A stretch of DNA of 64,000 nucleotides from Diaporthe sp. PMI_573 (GCA_021399435.1 JAJTUP010000035.1:715685-779684); one strand, 5' to 3'. Counted from the stretch's first letter, positions 1 to 11,002 are shown. Made by a program: numbers and translations. Notes: generated by a model not told the origin, from the sequence alone.

Positions 1-369
1 ACCCAAACAGCATCATTCTCGATCGAGCACAAAGGAAAAGGCGGGCGAGTGGAGCATCGATAGCATATTTTGAGGGGAACGAGCAACGAAGATAAACACC
101 TACCATTGACATAGCTTCGGCGGAAGGCGGATTTATGGGAACCCAACTTGCCATGACCGGCCAGTCATTGACAAGACGTGGCCTCCCGAAAGAGTAAACT
201 TGCAGAAGGGTTGGCCAGTCGCTGGCACCAGTGGTCAGCGATCAGGACTGGTAGAAACACTCGGAAGTCACTTTATTAAAACAAAATCGCCAAAAGGAAG
301 CAAGATCGACAAAAAAGAGTGTCGGGAAAGGAATCAGCACCCATTTTTGCACTGATCGGTGTTTTTGTC
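1..369. other. No gene recognised
   Basis: No convincing coding frame on either strand. The right end runs into the pogo relic. Confidence 0.4.
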
Positions 370-737
370 GACCTAAGGGGGTCGTTTTTGCGACCCCAAA
401 GCAATCGCAAGAGTTACGTGGTATGATTGCCCGGTATGCCTGCCAGAGACACTCGAGCCCCACACAACGACACCTCTATCTCAAGAGTTGGGACCAGAAA
501 GAAATTCAATTGACGATGTCTACACAAAAAAACCGAGAGCTGGAACGCCAGATTGAAGCCAGCAGAAGTGTGCGAAGGAAGAGGGTTCAACTTGACCCGA
601 ATGAACTTTTCGCCGATATCGAGGCTATTCGGAGGACGCAAATTGAAGCGGGGGTAGTATCAGGCGATAGCAACGCTTCAGAAGAATCAGAAGCGAGGTT
701 AACTATCGTGGTGGCGACGAGGTCGGCGACTTCATGA
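370..737 (+). pseudogene. Pogo/Fot-type transposase C-terminal relic
   Basis: This frame reads as the C-terminal tail of a fungal pogo-family (Tc1-mariner superfamily, DDE_1) transposase. It contains VFATPKQSQELRG, then ARYACQRHSSPTQR, MSTQKNRELE and a basic stretch followed by DPNELFADIEAIRR, which in intact elements lies downstream of the catalytic domain. A second copy of the first half lies on the other strand at 42355-42545, with VARYAHLKHSSPTQR and MSSQKNQLLEAL, so these are two pieces of one element family. No helix-turn-helix or DDE region precedes it, so only the tail survives and it cannot be active. The family call rests on remembered motif similarity; truncation is seen directly. 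Confidence 0.7.
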
Positions 738-1575
738 AGCTATGCTTAGATAACGGCCAGAGACCTGTCGCCTGCCAGCCAGAACGAATATTTGACTCTA
801 TAAGGCAAATACAAAAAAGGCAAGGGTTATTTTCTTACATACTTGGATGCCCACATTGCGCAGACAACAAGGAGTTGGATGGAGCCTGGCGCCTTTGTTG
901 CGATCTCAAACTGCAACGCTTAATTGGAGTATGGTAAGACGGAGGCAAACACAAACGGCAATTCCAACGTTTTGATGACCGCTATATTACCTAAATCAGA
1001 CATATTCGATTAATGCTTTCGATTCAGCTGTCGCTAGATATGAAATCCATCTGTGCTCTCCTATGGTCCTTCACCAGATCTACTGATTCTTGCCACATAC
1101 AGTGCAAGATTCCCACGCCTCGCAGGGATCCCAGCACGAATCATAGCAGAATTCAGCGATTGTGTTTGGAAATGCAATCAGGGCAATAGCTTCCCACATT
1201 GTGGGTAGACGTCGATGTTGTGTAGTTCCGGCAAGCTGTACTCCCTTCTTGTCGTGTTCCGCAAGGTACAATGTGTAGTTCCCGGATCTTCTTCTGGTCT
1301 ATATCGATCCTCTCCACTGGACAACCGCATTGATATACTTTTGGGAAGCCGCAACACATGTTTCCTTTCTCCTGATCTTCCAGATCTGTGACACTTATGA
1401 GAGGCTTGCTGACAACACTTTGGTTGCTGGGGTGAATGTCGTGAAAAATCGAGGAGCCTTTTGTGGACCCTGGATTTCGAGAGGCCTTCGTAGCCAAAAC
1501 AATATGGTATCTGTTGGCTCCGGTACGACTACATTCTGGAATAGATTAAGCATTTTGATAAGAAATATTGCATCC
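738..1575. other. No gene recognised
   Basis: Only short, compositionally random frames. A short stretch near 750-795 (ggccagagacctgtcgcc) resembles one at 42683-42728 (ggccagagacccgctgcc) in the same orientation, possibly a shared piece of a repeat. Confidence 0.3.
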
Positions 1576-1865
1576 AAATTCCTGACTAAGCAGCGCTGCA
1601 GCCAATCAGAGCACTTCACTTCTCAGCTTCGCACCACCCAACCTTCGTGCGTTTTGCAGCCTCAACAGTTTGCTATGCAAAACCTCCTTTGCCCACCAAC
1701 TTCAGCCCACCATAAACGCATCGTGAGATCGACTTTTTGCTTATCGGAATCAATCAATTCAGCATCGAAAACATACCCTAATAAGTGAAATTCCAATCTG
1801 GGGGCGTTGTGGCGATGTCAGAGGTCCCTGATTACTCGGGCCTTGAGGCATATGGCAGGTTGACG
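1576..1865 (+). repeat. Dispersed repeat, copy A
   Basis: About 280 bases here match 45786-46035 in order and orientation. Shared blocks are ctgactaagcag, a CCAAT-box block ctgcagccaatcagagc, gcccaccaa, atcaattc.gcatc.aa and acataccct. Both copies hold a short reading of the type INSASKTYP followed at once by stops. This is most likely the promoter and first codons of one transposon family, origin unknown. The repetition is seen directly; the interpretation is inference. Confidence 0.6.
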
Positions 1866-1884
1866 TCATAACTGGAACTCCAAC

Positions 1885-2455
1885 ATCACCGCCACAAACG
1901 GCCGCCGCCCAGCACTTTCTAACCCTCCTATCTACCTAAAACTCTTCAATGATGGATACGATACCTATGAGGATCTAAAGGCTGATTTAGACAAAGCTAC
2001 GAGTGCTCCTGGTTGGTTGGCAGTCAAGCAAAACTCGAAGCCAAAACACACAATATTGGCGTGCAATCGGGGTGCCCAGCGCCTATCGACCGCTACAATA
2101 TCCAACGCCTCAACCATCAAAGCCGGCTGCAAATGGTCAGCGGTTGCCCATGCGACGAAGAAGACGTCAGGCAAATAGAAGCTCGTGATCCACGAGCATA
2201 GACATACCTATCACGGCCCTCAAGAAGTCCCCGAAGCCCAGCGTGGCTGGACTAAACTATCCGAAGTACATATCGAGTTTCTTACCCGGACCGCCCGGGA
2301 TCCAACGCTTGCCACGCCGAAGAAGCTTGAAACACTGCTTCGTCAGCAGTACCCTGACATTCAGCTTGGGCCGAACACCCTCAAGAACTGGCTGCAGAGC
2401 TACCGTAAGGATAGGCAGGGTATGTATACACCAACAAGCAACGCTAGACTGGCTC
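1885..2455 (+). pseudogene. MULE (Hop-like) transposase N-terminal fragment
   Basis: One frame encodes PPIYLKLFNDGYDTYEDL, then two cysteine blocks (ILACNRG, AGCKWSAVA), then HEHRHTYHGP and ARDPTLATPKKLETLLRQ. This order (C..C..HxH zinc-binding region followed by a helical arm) is the FAR1-type DNA-binding start of fungal Mutator-like transposases such as Hop. The frame is broken once, at 2176-2178, where TAG sits between TSGK and KLVIHEH; a tryptophan TGG is the natural original codon. The frame then continues cleanly to about 2455, where it meets an antisense ankyrin gene. The catalytic MULE domain is absent. Family call from known architecture; the stop and truncation are seen. Confidence 0.7.
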
Positions 2456-3307
2456 GAAAGATGGCCGCTATTTGAGGCAGCATTCAGTGGTGTTACTCCG
2501 TTCTTGTTCGGGACTGCAAGGTCAGCCCCTCTCTCAAGCAGCAGCCTGACCACCTCGATGTGGCCATTCCATGACGCTGAATATAGTGGTGTCCGTCCAT
2601 GATCGCTTGGGATAGCGAGGTCAGCCCCTTTCCCGAGAAGCTCTTGAACAATTTCAACTCTTCCGGCCTCGCATCCAATGCAGAGTGGTGTTCTTCCAAA
2701 ACGATCTCGCTGATCGATATCCGCTATATCTCTCGTGGCAAGGCCCTGCACGAGCTCTGCAAATCCAAGTCTTGCAGCGTGATGCAAAGGGCAGGCAGGA
2801 CGTTCTGCCCGAGTTTCTCTTTTCTGCTCATGAATATTTGAATCGAACCAGCCTGCTCAGTGCTTCCAATTCGGGTTGTTCTTGTCAAAAAAAGCCTCCA
2901 TCTTTGCCAGAAGAGTGTTGTCGAGTGGTGCACTGAGGGCTGCATGCTGATGCCAGAAACTGGCGGCATAATCTCGAAATGTCGTCATGACTGCGCTCGA
3001 CTTCGGGCTCAATTCATCTTCCCACACCGTCTGGTAGTTGATATAGTGGATACAAAGAATGCTGAGCCTGCAATTATCAATTGATTCATTCAATGCCCAA
3101 AGACGTGCATTAGCCGTGATGGATTCCCCTTGTCCCAATCCGTTGCTGAGGAAGTATTGCCTAACTGAGAAGTGTTTCAAGTGAATCGTCCTAGATCCCT
3201 TGCCAGTTCCTCGCAAAGAATTTCGTGCTTCCAATAGCGATCCGCAGGGGTTGACGATTGCCTCTCTGATGTAATTATCATCGATAGAATCAGGCATCTC
3301 GTCCACC
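2456..3307 (-). pseudogene. NACHT-ankyrin (NLR-like) gene fragment
   Basis: Read right to left, the frame starts inside the helical region that follows a NACHT ATPase in fungal NLR-like proteins (PDSIDDNYIREAI, TIHLKHFSVRQYFLS) and continues into about three ankyrin repeats (PLHHAARLGFAELVQ, GRTPLCIGCEAGRVEIV, GRTPLYSASWNGHIEVV). One in-frame TGA at 2857-2859 lies between NPNWKH and AGWFDSN and looks like a mutated TGG. The NACHT core is missing at the right end and the last ankyrin repeat stops at about 2456, where MULE sequence begins. Such proteins are linked to self/non-self recognition in fungi, but this copy is a central slice only. Confidence 0.72.
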
Positions 3308-4214
3308 AGAGTTTATCTGGATTTTCCTTCATCACTTTTCGATACTGTTGCCCGTTCTTCGGAAGGAACGTGTCCGAGTAGGCCACGGCCAGCTTGTACG
3401 TCGGGCGATTGTAGGCCCCGACCGAGTAAGCCATCAAAAACTTTCCATTGATAGCCCTGATATTGCCTGTCTCGATGAGCTTGAAGGTATTGTCGCTGTG
3501 ATTGTGGTAGTTTTCCGAGTTTAATCCTTCGTCAGGACCGAGCAGGAGTGTAGCATTATCGGTGGCTAGCGTGATGGGATCTTTCAGAAGCCATGCGAAT
3601 ACACCGTCGCGTTTTGGCGGCTTCGATATCTGCTTCTGGTATACCAGGTACAAATTTCCTTCTGGTGTCTGGAAGTATTTGCCGTCGTAGTTCGCATCGA
3701 CATTGTCTTTAAAATTCCCAACAAGCACTTGGTCCCCTTCCCATGACTCTGGTGGTGTGTCCGTAGTTGGGCCCACTGGGGATGCGTGAACGATGACGCT
3801 CCAGCCCGCGGTACCATGGCAATCCTTGGACTCTTCCAGAACGTGAAGTGTCACTGCTGCATCCCACGATTTTTTGCCGTTCGAGACACTCTGAAAAGGA
3901 TGAATTCCAGCCACACCGCAGACCTGAACCTTCGCTTTGGTCATCGTCTGGTTTAGAGTCGTTGTATAATCCCACGTGATACTACTGGGTGTGGCACATC
4001 TGGGTGTCAACCCTCCGTCGCATTCTAGATACTTATGGGTAGTGCCTGAAATATAGACGCGAGTCTCGTTCACGTATGGGACATGATAGGGATCTGAGAA
4101 GTATCCTTTGTGGTGGTCTTCATCGACATCCGTCAGTGGTTGGACTGTGATGTTAGCCTGAGCGTGTGCGTTGATCGCGGAGGCCAGAAGAGTTGTGAAG
4201 CGAAGGGGGAGCAT
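3308..4214 (-). pseudogene. GH43-like secreted beta-propeller protein, 3' truncated
   Basis: The frame opens with a signal peptide (MLPLRFTTLLASAINAHAQA) and about 300 residues resembling fungal secreted five-bladed propeller glycosidases of the GH43/arabinanase type: YFSDPYHVPYV near residue 38, EGDQVLVGNFKDNVDANYDG, NLYLVYQKQ and NHSDNTFKL. The substrate cannot be told. At NPDKLWW the sequence passes without a gap into the NACHT-ankyrin fragment in another frame, and about 40 unrelated residues follow before a stop at 3177. The 5' half is free of stops and the start is a good ATG at 4214, so the loss of the 3' part looks recent. Family assignment is moderate; secretion is well supported. 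Confidence 0.6.
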
Positions 4215-4690
4215 TCTGAGATAAATTTCAGATATTGGGAGGTCAATATCAGATGGAAAATGTCAAACTGCTCGTTGAAAATGAGTAATGTGCAAATTTG
4301 AGTTGAGGTCCAATGATCCAGGCGACTGACCTTGAGCGAGAGCTGCTTAAGTATAGCTGCGACATTAAAGTTGGTCAAGCGCATCATCATAGTTACCGTC
4401 CCTGTTTTGGATAACACATTCGTCAGAGATCAACGCACACGTGAGATATTAAGTGCGGCGGTGTACAAGAAGTCCGAATCGTGCTCTGTTGTTTATACGA
4501 CAGCTGCATGTGGCGCAGAAGTATAGCTCTCATTGGCTGGGCTGCTCTGTTAGAAACCAAAGCTGAAATCCTTGGCCAAGCAAACAGTCACATGGAAGGC
4601 GTCCACCGCGTCAATAAAGGCGGGCTAATGTCACCCCGAAGGAAGAAACAACAAACTCTCTTTAACATGGCTGACCTGGATGCTTATTGA
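4215..4690. other. Upstream region of the GH43-like gene, no other gene
   Basis: The region has only short random frames. It presumably held the promoter of the leftward gene starting at 4214. Confidence 0.3.
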
Positions 4691-6575
4691 TAGAAGGACC
4701 AAGCTGTAATAAACGCCTTTATAGCCTCATTCAACCCTCTACACTTTCAGCGGTTGCTTATACGCTGGGTGGCCTGTGACAACGTCTCATTTAATAAGCT
4801 TGAGAGTCCATACTTTCGCAAGCTTATAGGGTACGCAAACAACGCTATTATTAAGTTGGGAAGTCTCCCCACTCATAACACAATGCGTGAATAGATTATA
4901 CAGACCTTTAATCATTACAAAGGTGTTATAACTAAGCTTCTTGGTTGCTCACTTAGCCATATTAACATCTCCTTTAACATGTGGACGTCTCACAAGTTTA
5001 CCTCCCTCCTTGGCCTCACCGTACACTTTCTTGACGATGAAGGGAATTTTCGCACATTTCTACTAGGCTTGCCGCAAATTGAGGGTTGTTATAATGGTGA
5101 AACCCTTGCAGATTAAGTCAGTGAAATCATCTACAAATAGTTATGGCTTTAATGGTTGCATTAGGTACTTTGTCACCAACAACATAGAAAATAACAATAC
5201 GTGTCTTAAAGAGCTTGGTACTAAGCTTGGCTTCAATAAGCAGCATTGTTGGCTTTAGTGCTGCGGGCATATCATTAATCTCGTTACCTAATCTATCCTT
5301 TTCGGAACGGATGCCAACGCCTTTAAAGAGGACTGCTATGCTGACAAGGAGATTCAAGACGAGATGAGGCTGTGAAGGGCGAAGGGTCCAATCAGCAAGC
5401 TGCATAACATTGTTCACTAGGTGCAGAGATCAGGCTAGCATATTGATAAGCTCCATAAGCTCCAGACTATTAAGAACGTGGCTTTGAATCTTAAAGGCAA
5501 ATCAACCTATGATGTAATTACGGATAACGCAACCCGCTGGAACTCATCCAAGGCAATGATGAAGCGAGGCTATCGACTTTGGAATCCTCTTGATTCCCTA
5601 GTTCAGGCGGAGGTTACAAAATGGAGCCAGTACGTAGCCAGGAGGACTAAAAACGGGACGAAACTGATGCCAAAGAAGAGTTGGAAGAAGCCAGCAATTA
5701 TTAATGATAAGATGTCTGCTAAGGACTAGGCAGTGATTACAGAGTATCTGGCTATATTAAAGCCGCTAAAAACAGCCACTAAGCGCCTAGAGGGCTGGCC
5801 TGAAGATGGTAAGCCAACTCCAGCATTACAATTCCTACTTATGCTTATAGGTTACAGGGAAATACGGGGCGATTTGGGAGGTCCTTCTAACTATGGAGTG
5901 GCTTCTGAAGCATTTGGAAGAGTCAAAGATACAACACGAACACGATGAAGAACCTCACTTGCGGATTGGTTGCAACCTCGGTTGGATGAAGTTGGATAAG
6001 TACTACACCACTACCAAAGATAGCCCTGTATATCTTGCGGCCCTTGTTCTCCACCCTGCCTTCTATTGGTCAACCATTGAGTCGCAATGGGTAGATCAAC
6101 CCGGTTGGTTAGCGAGAGGAAAGGCAGCTGTATGAGAGCTATGGGAAGAGTATCGAAAACTACCTATCAAGCAGGGTATGATACTGGAACAACCAATTGC
6201 GGCAAGGAAGACGACGGACCTGGATGATTTTATAGCGTCAGTAAGGAAGCTTAGCACTCAGCCTGCGGCTTCAGCATCGCCTACACGCAGTGAGTACGCT
6301 AAGTGATTGTCCACTACCGATCCTGGCGATTATTTAGTGGACAATCCGATTTAGTACTGGCTTCTCCGAAGGCGGCAGTATCCACGTCTGTCGCGGATGG
6401 CAATTGATCTCTTTTCAATTCCGGTGATGTCTTCCAAGCCGGAGCGAATATTCAGCCTTGCAGGACAGATGGTTACCCCTCCGAGAAGACAACTGCAAGC
6501 AGACATTATAGGAGCGGCTCGATGCATCTCCTTGTGGGAGAAAAGTGGGGCTATCCAGATATCCAAATAAATCCA
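4691..6575 (+). pseudogene. Old hAT transposase relic (copy 1)
   Basis: A degenerate hAT transposase runs left to right through several frames. Recognisable blocks in order are FNPLHFQRLLIRWVA (about 4730), LLGCSLSHINISFNMWTS (about 4940-4995), NATRWNSSKAMMKRG (about 5530), LVLHPAFYWS (about 6045-6075) and the C-terminal dimerisation region YWLLRRRQYPRLSRMAID ending with SLAGQMVTPP (about 6355-6500). Many stops and at least two frame changes lie between, especially at 5110-5470. The block order matches a full-length element, so this is a dead near-complete copy rather than a fragment. Its 3' end abuts the pentamer repeats and the tail of the oppositely oriented hAT copy 2. Confidence 0.8.
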
Positions 6576-6668
6576 AATGTATCCAAATCAAATCAAATCA
6601 AATCAAATCAAGGCTTTTTGTATCCAAATCAAATCAAATCGGAGGCTCAATTTGATTTGATTTATTTG
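6553..6668. repeat. Cluster of aaatc/tccaaat short repeats
   Basis: Units of aaatc and tccaaat recur at least a dozen times, with an inverted gatttgattt near 6653. A similar cluster (aatcc/tccaatcc) lies at 11003-11098. The two clusters bracket hAT copy 2, as subterminal transposase-binding motifs often do in hAT elements. Confidence 0.6.
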
Positions 6669-6825
6669 TTGACAAGCCTGCCCTCAACAGTTTCGCATCG
6701 AGGATGGTGGCAAGCCCGAGTGGGAAAAGTTTGGCGAAATGTGGGTCTTTCCTGTCGGCATTAGGCGGATGTTTCTGTTCAAGCATTAGAGGTCTTCTCA
6801 ATCTTATAATTGGTTTTCGGCTTTT

Positions 6826-8503
6826 TCATTTCTCGCATTTCTTCCAAGCAACTTCTGCTGCCGCAGCAAGCCAATTATAGTCATCGACTTCGCTTTGGGT
6901 ATCCTGCTGCTTCGGGCCACGCTTGCGGAGGGCATCGTCAGCAAGTTGTACAAATTTTTGCCGAGCAAGTTGGATTTCATCAATTAGCCAATCCAACGAT
7001 TGAAAATGATCCGCAAGAGTCCACTGCCTCCCTTCGTTCATGATTGTGGCTTCGTAGAATGTCTCGAGTTGGTCATGGAGGTGTCCGAGTTCATCCCATT
7101 GCCGCGGTGTAAGCCGGGTATCCAGGACGCCCATGTCACCCAGTGGAGGCTCATATTGATCGCAGAAGAGCTGGATGCGTTCTTTGACGTTAAGGGCGCG
7201 TCCAATAGATAGAAAATAAGAATTCCAGCGCGTCGACTGGCTTTGAACAAGCTGCATGACACTCGAACATCAGTCTCTGAAGTGGAAATATACGGGGCTG
7301 TTGCATTAAAATGCGGCGCGGAATAAGGGCCTTACCTCTAATCCATCGAATGCAGCCAGTTCACCGCCTATTTCTATTGATCTGAAGAATTGGCGGCGTT
7401 GAGGGCTCGCTCTAATATACCGTACGATATTGTGGAGCCTTCCAATTGCACCCCGTCGCTTCCACAGCTCGCCAATCTGTGTTAAGTCTCCTCGATACGC
7501 CGATTCCAGATCCTTGCAGGTCTTCTCAGCATCCTTTCCCATAATAAAGGCCTGGGCGCAAAGGTTGACGATATGGCCGAAACACCGCAGGCGTCGTCGT
7601 AGGCGATGCTTCTTGCTCATGTTCGGATAAAGAGCTTGGAGGACCAGGTCAATACAGGCATCATTCGAGGTCGCGTTGTCAGCCATGGAATAACCGGTTC
7701 TGCCGCTGATACCGTAGTCGCCAAATATGTGTAGGAGGACATCTGCCATGTTTTCTCCCGAATGTTCGCCAACCAGTTCGCGAAGAGCCAGCACCGCCGT
7801 TCGTCTCTTACCATTTCTGCTGACAAAGTGCGCGACACATCCCAGGGTGGCCTGGTAGTTCGGCGATGTCCATAAATCGAACGATATCGATATATTGCTG
7901 TGTGCCGCTTGCATTTCTTGACGCAGCCTCTCCTTGCGCGCCTCAAATGCCTCTATGATCCATTTGCGAATCACAAGGCTCGCCTTTGGTAGAAGCGTTG
8001 TTAGGCCTGGAAATACATAGAAGAGGAGGTCGCGGAAGTAGAGGTTCTCGATTTGGAAGAAGGCGATGTGACAGTAGACGATCCATCGAATAAGAAGCTC
8101 CTTGAAGTCAAATCGGCGTTTGAATACAACGGTTGATATGCTGTTGAAGTCGACAATTGACGGCTGTGAGGGGTCGTTCTTTGCTGGTCTATGCTCACCA
8201 GTCTCCCTGTCAATTTGGTGTTTCGATTCGAGGTGGTCTAAGGCAGTGCAGTTGCCCTTGCCGGAAATTGGAAGCCCCTGCTGGCGCTGCTGCTGCTCAC
8301 ACAGATAACAGTACCAGAACTTCTTCGTTGCGTCCTGCTTCAGTTGTATATCTTCACCATACTGCCAGACAACTGATGTCCTCTTTTTGGTGTGCTTTTG
8401 GGACTTTGCTACGACACAGTAGCGAACATACTGTTTCCCATTCAGCTTGAATTCGTCGGGTTCGATCAGGATTCCGGCCGGGTCATTTGGGCGAGGGCTA
8501 ATA
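6826..8503 (-). pseudogene. hAT transposase copy 2, main part
   Basis: Exon one reads ISPRPNDPAGILIEPDE, a BED-type zinc finger (FWYCYLCEQQ with ALDHLESKH), LLIRWIVYCHIAF, ISFDLWTSPNYQATLG, YSMADNATSNDAC and RLRCFGHIVNLCAQAF. A phase-0 intron fits at about 7253-7341 (GTAAGG to CATGCAG), joining AAFDGLE to LVQSQSTRWNSYFLS. The frame stops after AWKKCEK at 6826, where intact hATs continue into the YYK..DETP region and the dimerisation domain, so the C-terminus is lost. The first 14 codons of the longest open frame here come from the piggyBac inverted repeat, not from hAT; the true start lies at 10764 beyond the insertion. Confidence 0.82.
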
Positions 8504-8545
8504 CATCCCTTCGGCTGCCGTAGCACCTCCAAAAGATCGACACTC
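8504..8545 (+). repeat. Left 42-bp terminal inverted repeat of piggyBac-like element
   Basis: Begins CATCCCTTCGGCTGCC and is the exact reverse complement of 10647-10688. Confidence 0.9.
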
Positions 8546-8749
8546 CTCATCCCTCCACGCTGCAGCCAATCAGAGGCCTTCGTTTAGCTGCAAACCCACT
8601 GTTTTGGCTCCAAACCTTCGCAGTTGTCACGGTACGATTGCACTACGTCACTTCTTCTCTTCAACACCAAATCGAGCCCATTTGCGACGCCCACAACACC
8701 ACGAATACTGCAGCTACAGACTTCTTTTCTATACGATTCGAAAGTCACG

Positions 8750-10633
8750 ATGGAGGAGGTGACCCTCGATTGTATTGTGGCCGAAGGCGCCCGCCCAGAG
8801 GGTCACGATTCGGGTGTGCAGGAGCCGATCGCCCCAGCTGCTCAAAAGCGTGCCGATTGCTTCGTACCGCACCCTCTGAGTGACCCCCTTCGCCCTACCG
8901 CCATCAACACCCTCCCCAGCACTCCTCTGGCCCTATTCGAGAGGTATCTGACGCCAGAAATAGTTGATTCTCTAGTCGAAAATACCCGTCGGCGACGAGA
9001 AAACCAATCGCGACCCCTCGCTGGCGAGAAGAAGCACGCTTGTGATCGTGACCCAGAAGCACCGCACTCGCGCTACGGCAACTGGCCAGGCAGCCACCAG
9101 CCCCCCAACGCTTCGGAAATCATGGTATTTCTGGCGTCTATTATTTATATGGGTTTGCACCCAGAAAACCGACTTGAAGATTACTGGAAGACCGATTCAT
9201 TGAGGCCATCACACCCAATTCGCCGCTTCTTCTCACGCAATCGCTGGCAAGCAGTTAATTCAAGCTTCGCCACCTTTGACCCTGACGACGATGGGTCAAC
9301 CTCCAAGCCCCGTTGCTTCGAGCGAGTCGAAGCCCTCTCTGAGCACATACAAACAGTCTCTCAAACGTTAATCAACCTCGGCACGAAGGTCACCATCGAT
9401 GAGGCTATGGTACGCTTTACGGGCCGCTCGAGAGAAGCCACCACGGTTAAAAGCAAGCCGACACCAAGAGGCTTTCGGGTCTGGGTTTGCGGGCATAACG
9501 GCTATTTCGTCTCCTGGCTATGGCATACTAATAACGTCGGCCCGGTGGGCATACCATACCCCAATGGGCGAGGGGTTGCACGCAACGCCCCTGAGGCTGA
9601 GCGACAGCTGGCGAAGCTGAATAACACCCAACAAGCAGTAGTGACCCTGCTCAAGAAGCTGCCTCGTGCCCAGTATCACGTTTATCTCGACAACCTCTTC
9701 TCAAGCCCTGGCCTCTTCGCATACCTCCGTACCTACGTTAATTGTGCTGCTACGGGTACGGCCCGCACCCGTAGCGGTATCGACAAAGCATTTGTGACCC
9801 TGAAGAAAGACGATAAGGCACGCGATTACGTGCAATGGAATCAACTCGAAATAGCCCCCTACCCAGGGGGGTTAGTCAACCAATTCGCCTGGAAAGACAA
9901 CACCCTAGCGCTCTTTTTCAGCACATACTACACTGGCGACGAAGATTACGTCTGGCGACCTCATCGACGGCCCAAAACCCGCCAATCAGAAGCCTTCTGG
10001 GGCTCTGATCAGTGTAAAAACGCACCGCTGCCAGCGTTTGCTGACGACTACAACCTCCAGAAAGGGGGGTGTGGACCGTGGGGACCAATTGCGCTCATAC
10101 AATGTATGGAAACACCACATCAGATCGAGCCGCCATAGTGCCCTCTTCCTCGAATTCCTTCTCGACGTTATTCTCGTCAACACGTACTGGTTGCAAAAGA
10201 GATTCAGTGGCCAGTTGCCCTGGCGCTGCTTCGAGAGCCAATCAGAGTGGCGGCAAGCCCTATTCGAAGCCATTATCATCAAGTACGCCCCTGACGCTGT
10301 AGCACGTCAACGAGGCCCCGTGGGTACATCCAAGCCTGGCGTAGCAAATTCGACAGACCCACACACACTCATTTTCAGGGGCAAGAAGTCCGAGTGCGTT
10401 GCTTGCCTAGGGAAAACGCTTCGGGTGCAGGTACCCCCTAAACGGCGAGTGTTAGGCGAGGTGTCTGCCAACGCAGCCCCGAAGCGCCGAAAGCAGACGA
10501 GGTACGGCTGCGATAGGTGCGAAGTCTCGATCTGTAACAGTGACATCTGCTGGTACAAATTTCACGGTGGGGAGCCCTCAGAAGCGGAGGTACCCCGTGA
10601 TGCCAAGGCCCGAAGAGGAAGACAGCCAATCTG
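8750..10633 (+). pseudogene. piggyBac-type transposase (DDE_Tnp_1_7), one-base frameshift
   Basis: The ATG at 8750 (MEEVTLDC) opens a transposase with the domain order of PGBD proteins. The N-terminal fold has PLALFERYLTPE and the helical block MVFLASIIYMGLHPEN. The three catalytic aspartates are visible in VTIDEAMVRFTGRS, YHVYLDNLFSSPG and GGVDRGDQLRSYN. A cysteine-rich C-terminus (CVACLGK, YGCDRCEVSICNSDICW) would bind zinc and transposon ends. The frame shifts at 10064-10069, a run of six G; five would restore QKGGVDRGDQ. All else is open, so the copy is young, or the extra G is a sequencing error. A CCAAT-type block lies just upstream at 8559-8575. Confidence 0.85.
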
Positions 10634-10646
10634 AAGTGCTTACAAA

Positions 10647-10688
10647 GAGTGTCGATCTTTTGGAGGTGCTACGGCAGCCGAAGGGATG
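10647..10688 (-). repeat. Right 42-bp terminal inverted repeat of piggyBac-like element
   Basis: Exact reverse complement of 8504-8545, so it marks the right end of the inserted element. Confidence 0.9.
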
Positions 10689-10764
10689 CGGGAGAAAGAA
10701 TAACTCTGTCAGAATCCGGATGCCGAGCGTTGGTGGCGCCGAAATAGCTGGAGATAGTGGCCAT
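10689..10764 (-). pseudogene. hAT transposase copy 2, displaced N-terminus
   Basis: Reading leftward from ATG 10764 gives MATISSYFGATNARH and DSDRVILSP, ending exactly at the piggyBac inverted repeat. Together with SPRPNDPAG on the far side (8500) it forms the natural start of hAT copy 2. The join is not exactly in frame, which fits small changes at the insertion site. Confidence 0.65.
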
Positions 10765-11002
10765 GGTGTAGCTGGTGAGTGGACTGTTTAGACACGTCTG
10801 CCATAGTAAAAGGACTGTTGTAGACGCGAGCGACGCGGTTTCCTGCATGTTTTTGCTCGACCTATCTGTTGCGCGTTTGGGTGTTACAGAAGGTGCGCGT
10901 CTCGTGGTGGTGTGTGACGGGAGGCTACGTCACAACCACCAAATTAGGCTTAGAACTGGCCATATCGGGTTAGGCCATTGGAGCTCCAGGAGCCTGTTGC
11001 CA

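Larger units (their letters stand above)
8504..10688 (+). mobile_element. piggyBac-like element inserted in hAT copy 2
   Basis: A 2185-bp unit is bounded by 42-bp perfect inverted repeats at 8504-8545 and 10647-10688 and carries one transposase reading frame. It splits the first exon of hAT copy 2: VILSP lies just right of it (read leftward) and SPRPNDPAG just left. The flanks show no TTAA duplication, the usual piggyBac signature, nor any other clear direct repeat, so the insertion or later trimming was imprecise. Boundaries come from the repeat ends and the hAT coding flanks. Confidence 0.85.

Noticed and set aside
2257..2455. Extension of the ankyrin frame to the left
   Set aside because: The leftward frame stays open across the joint, but from 2455 it is only the complement of MULE coding sequence.
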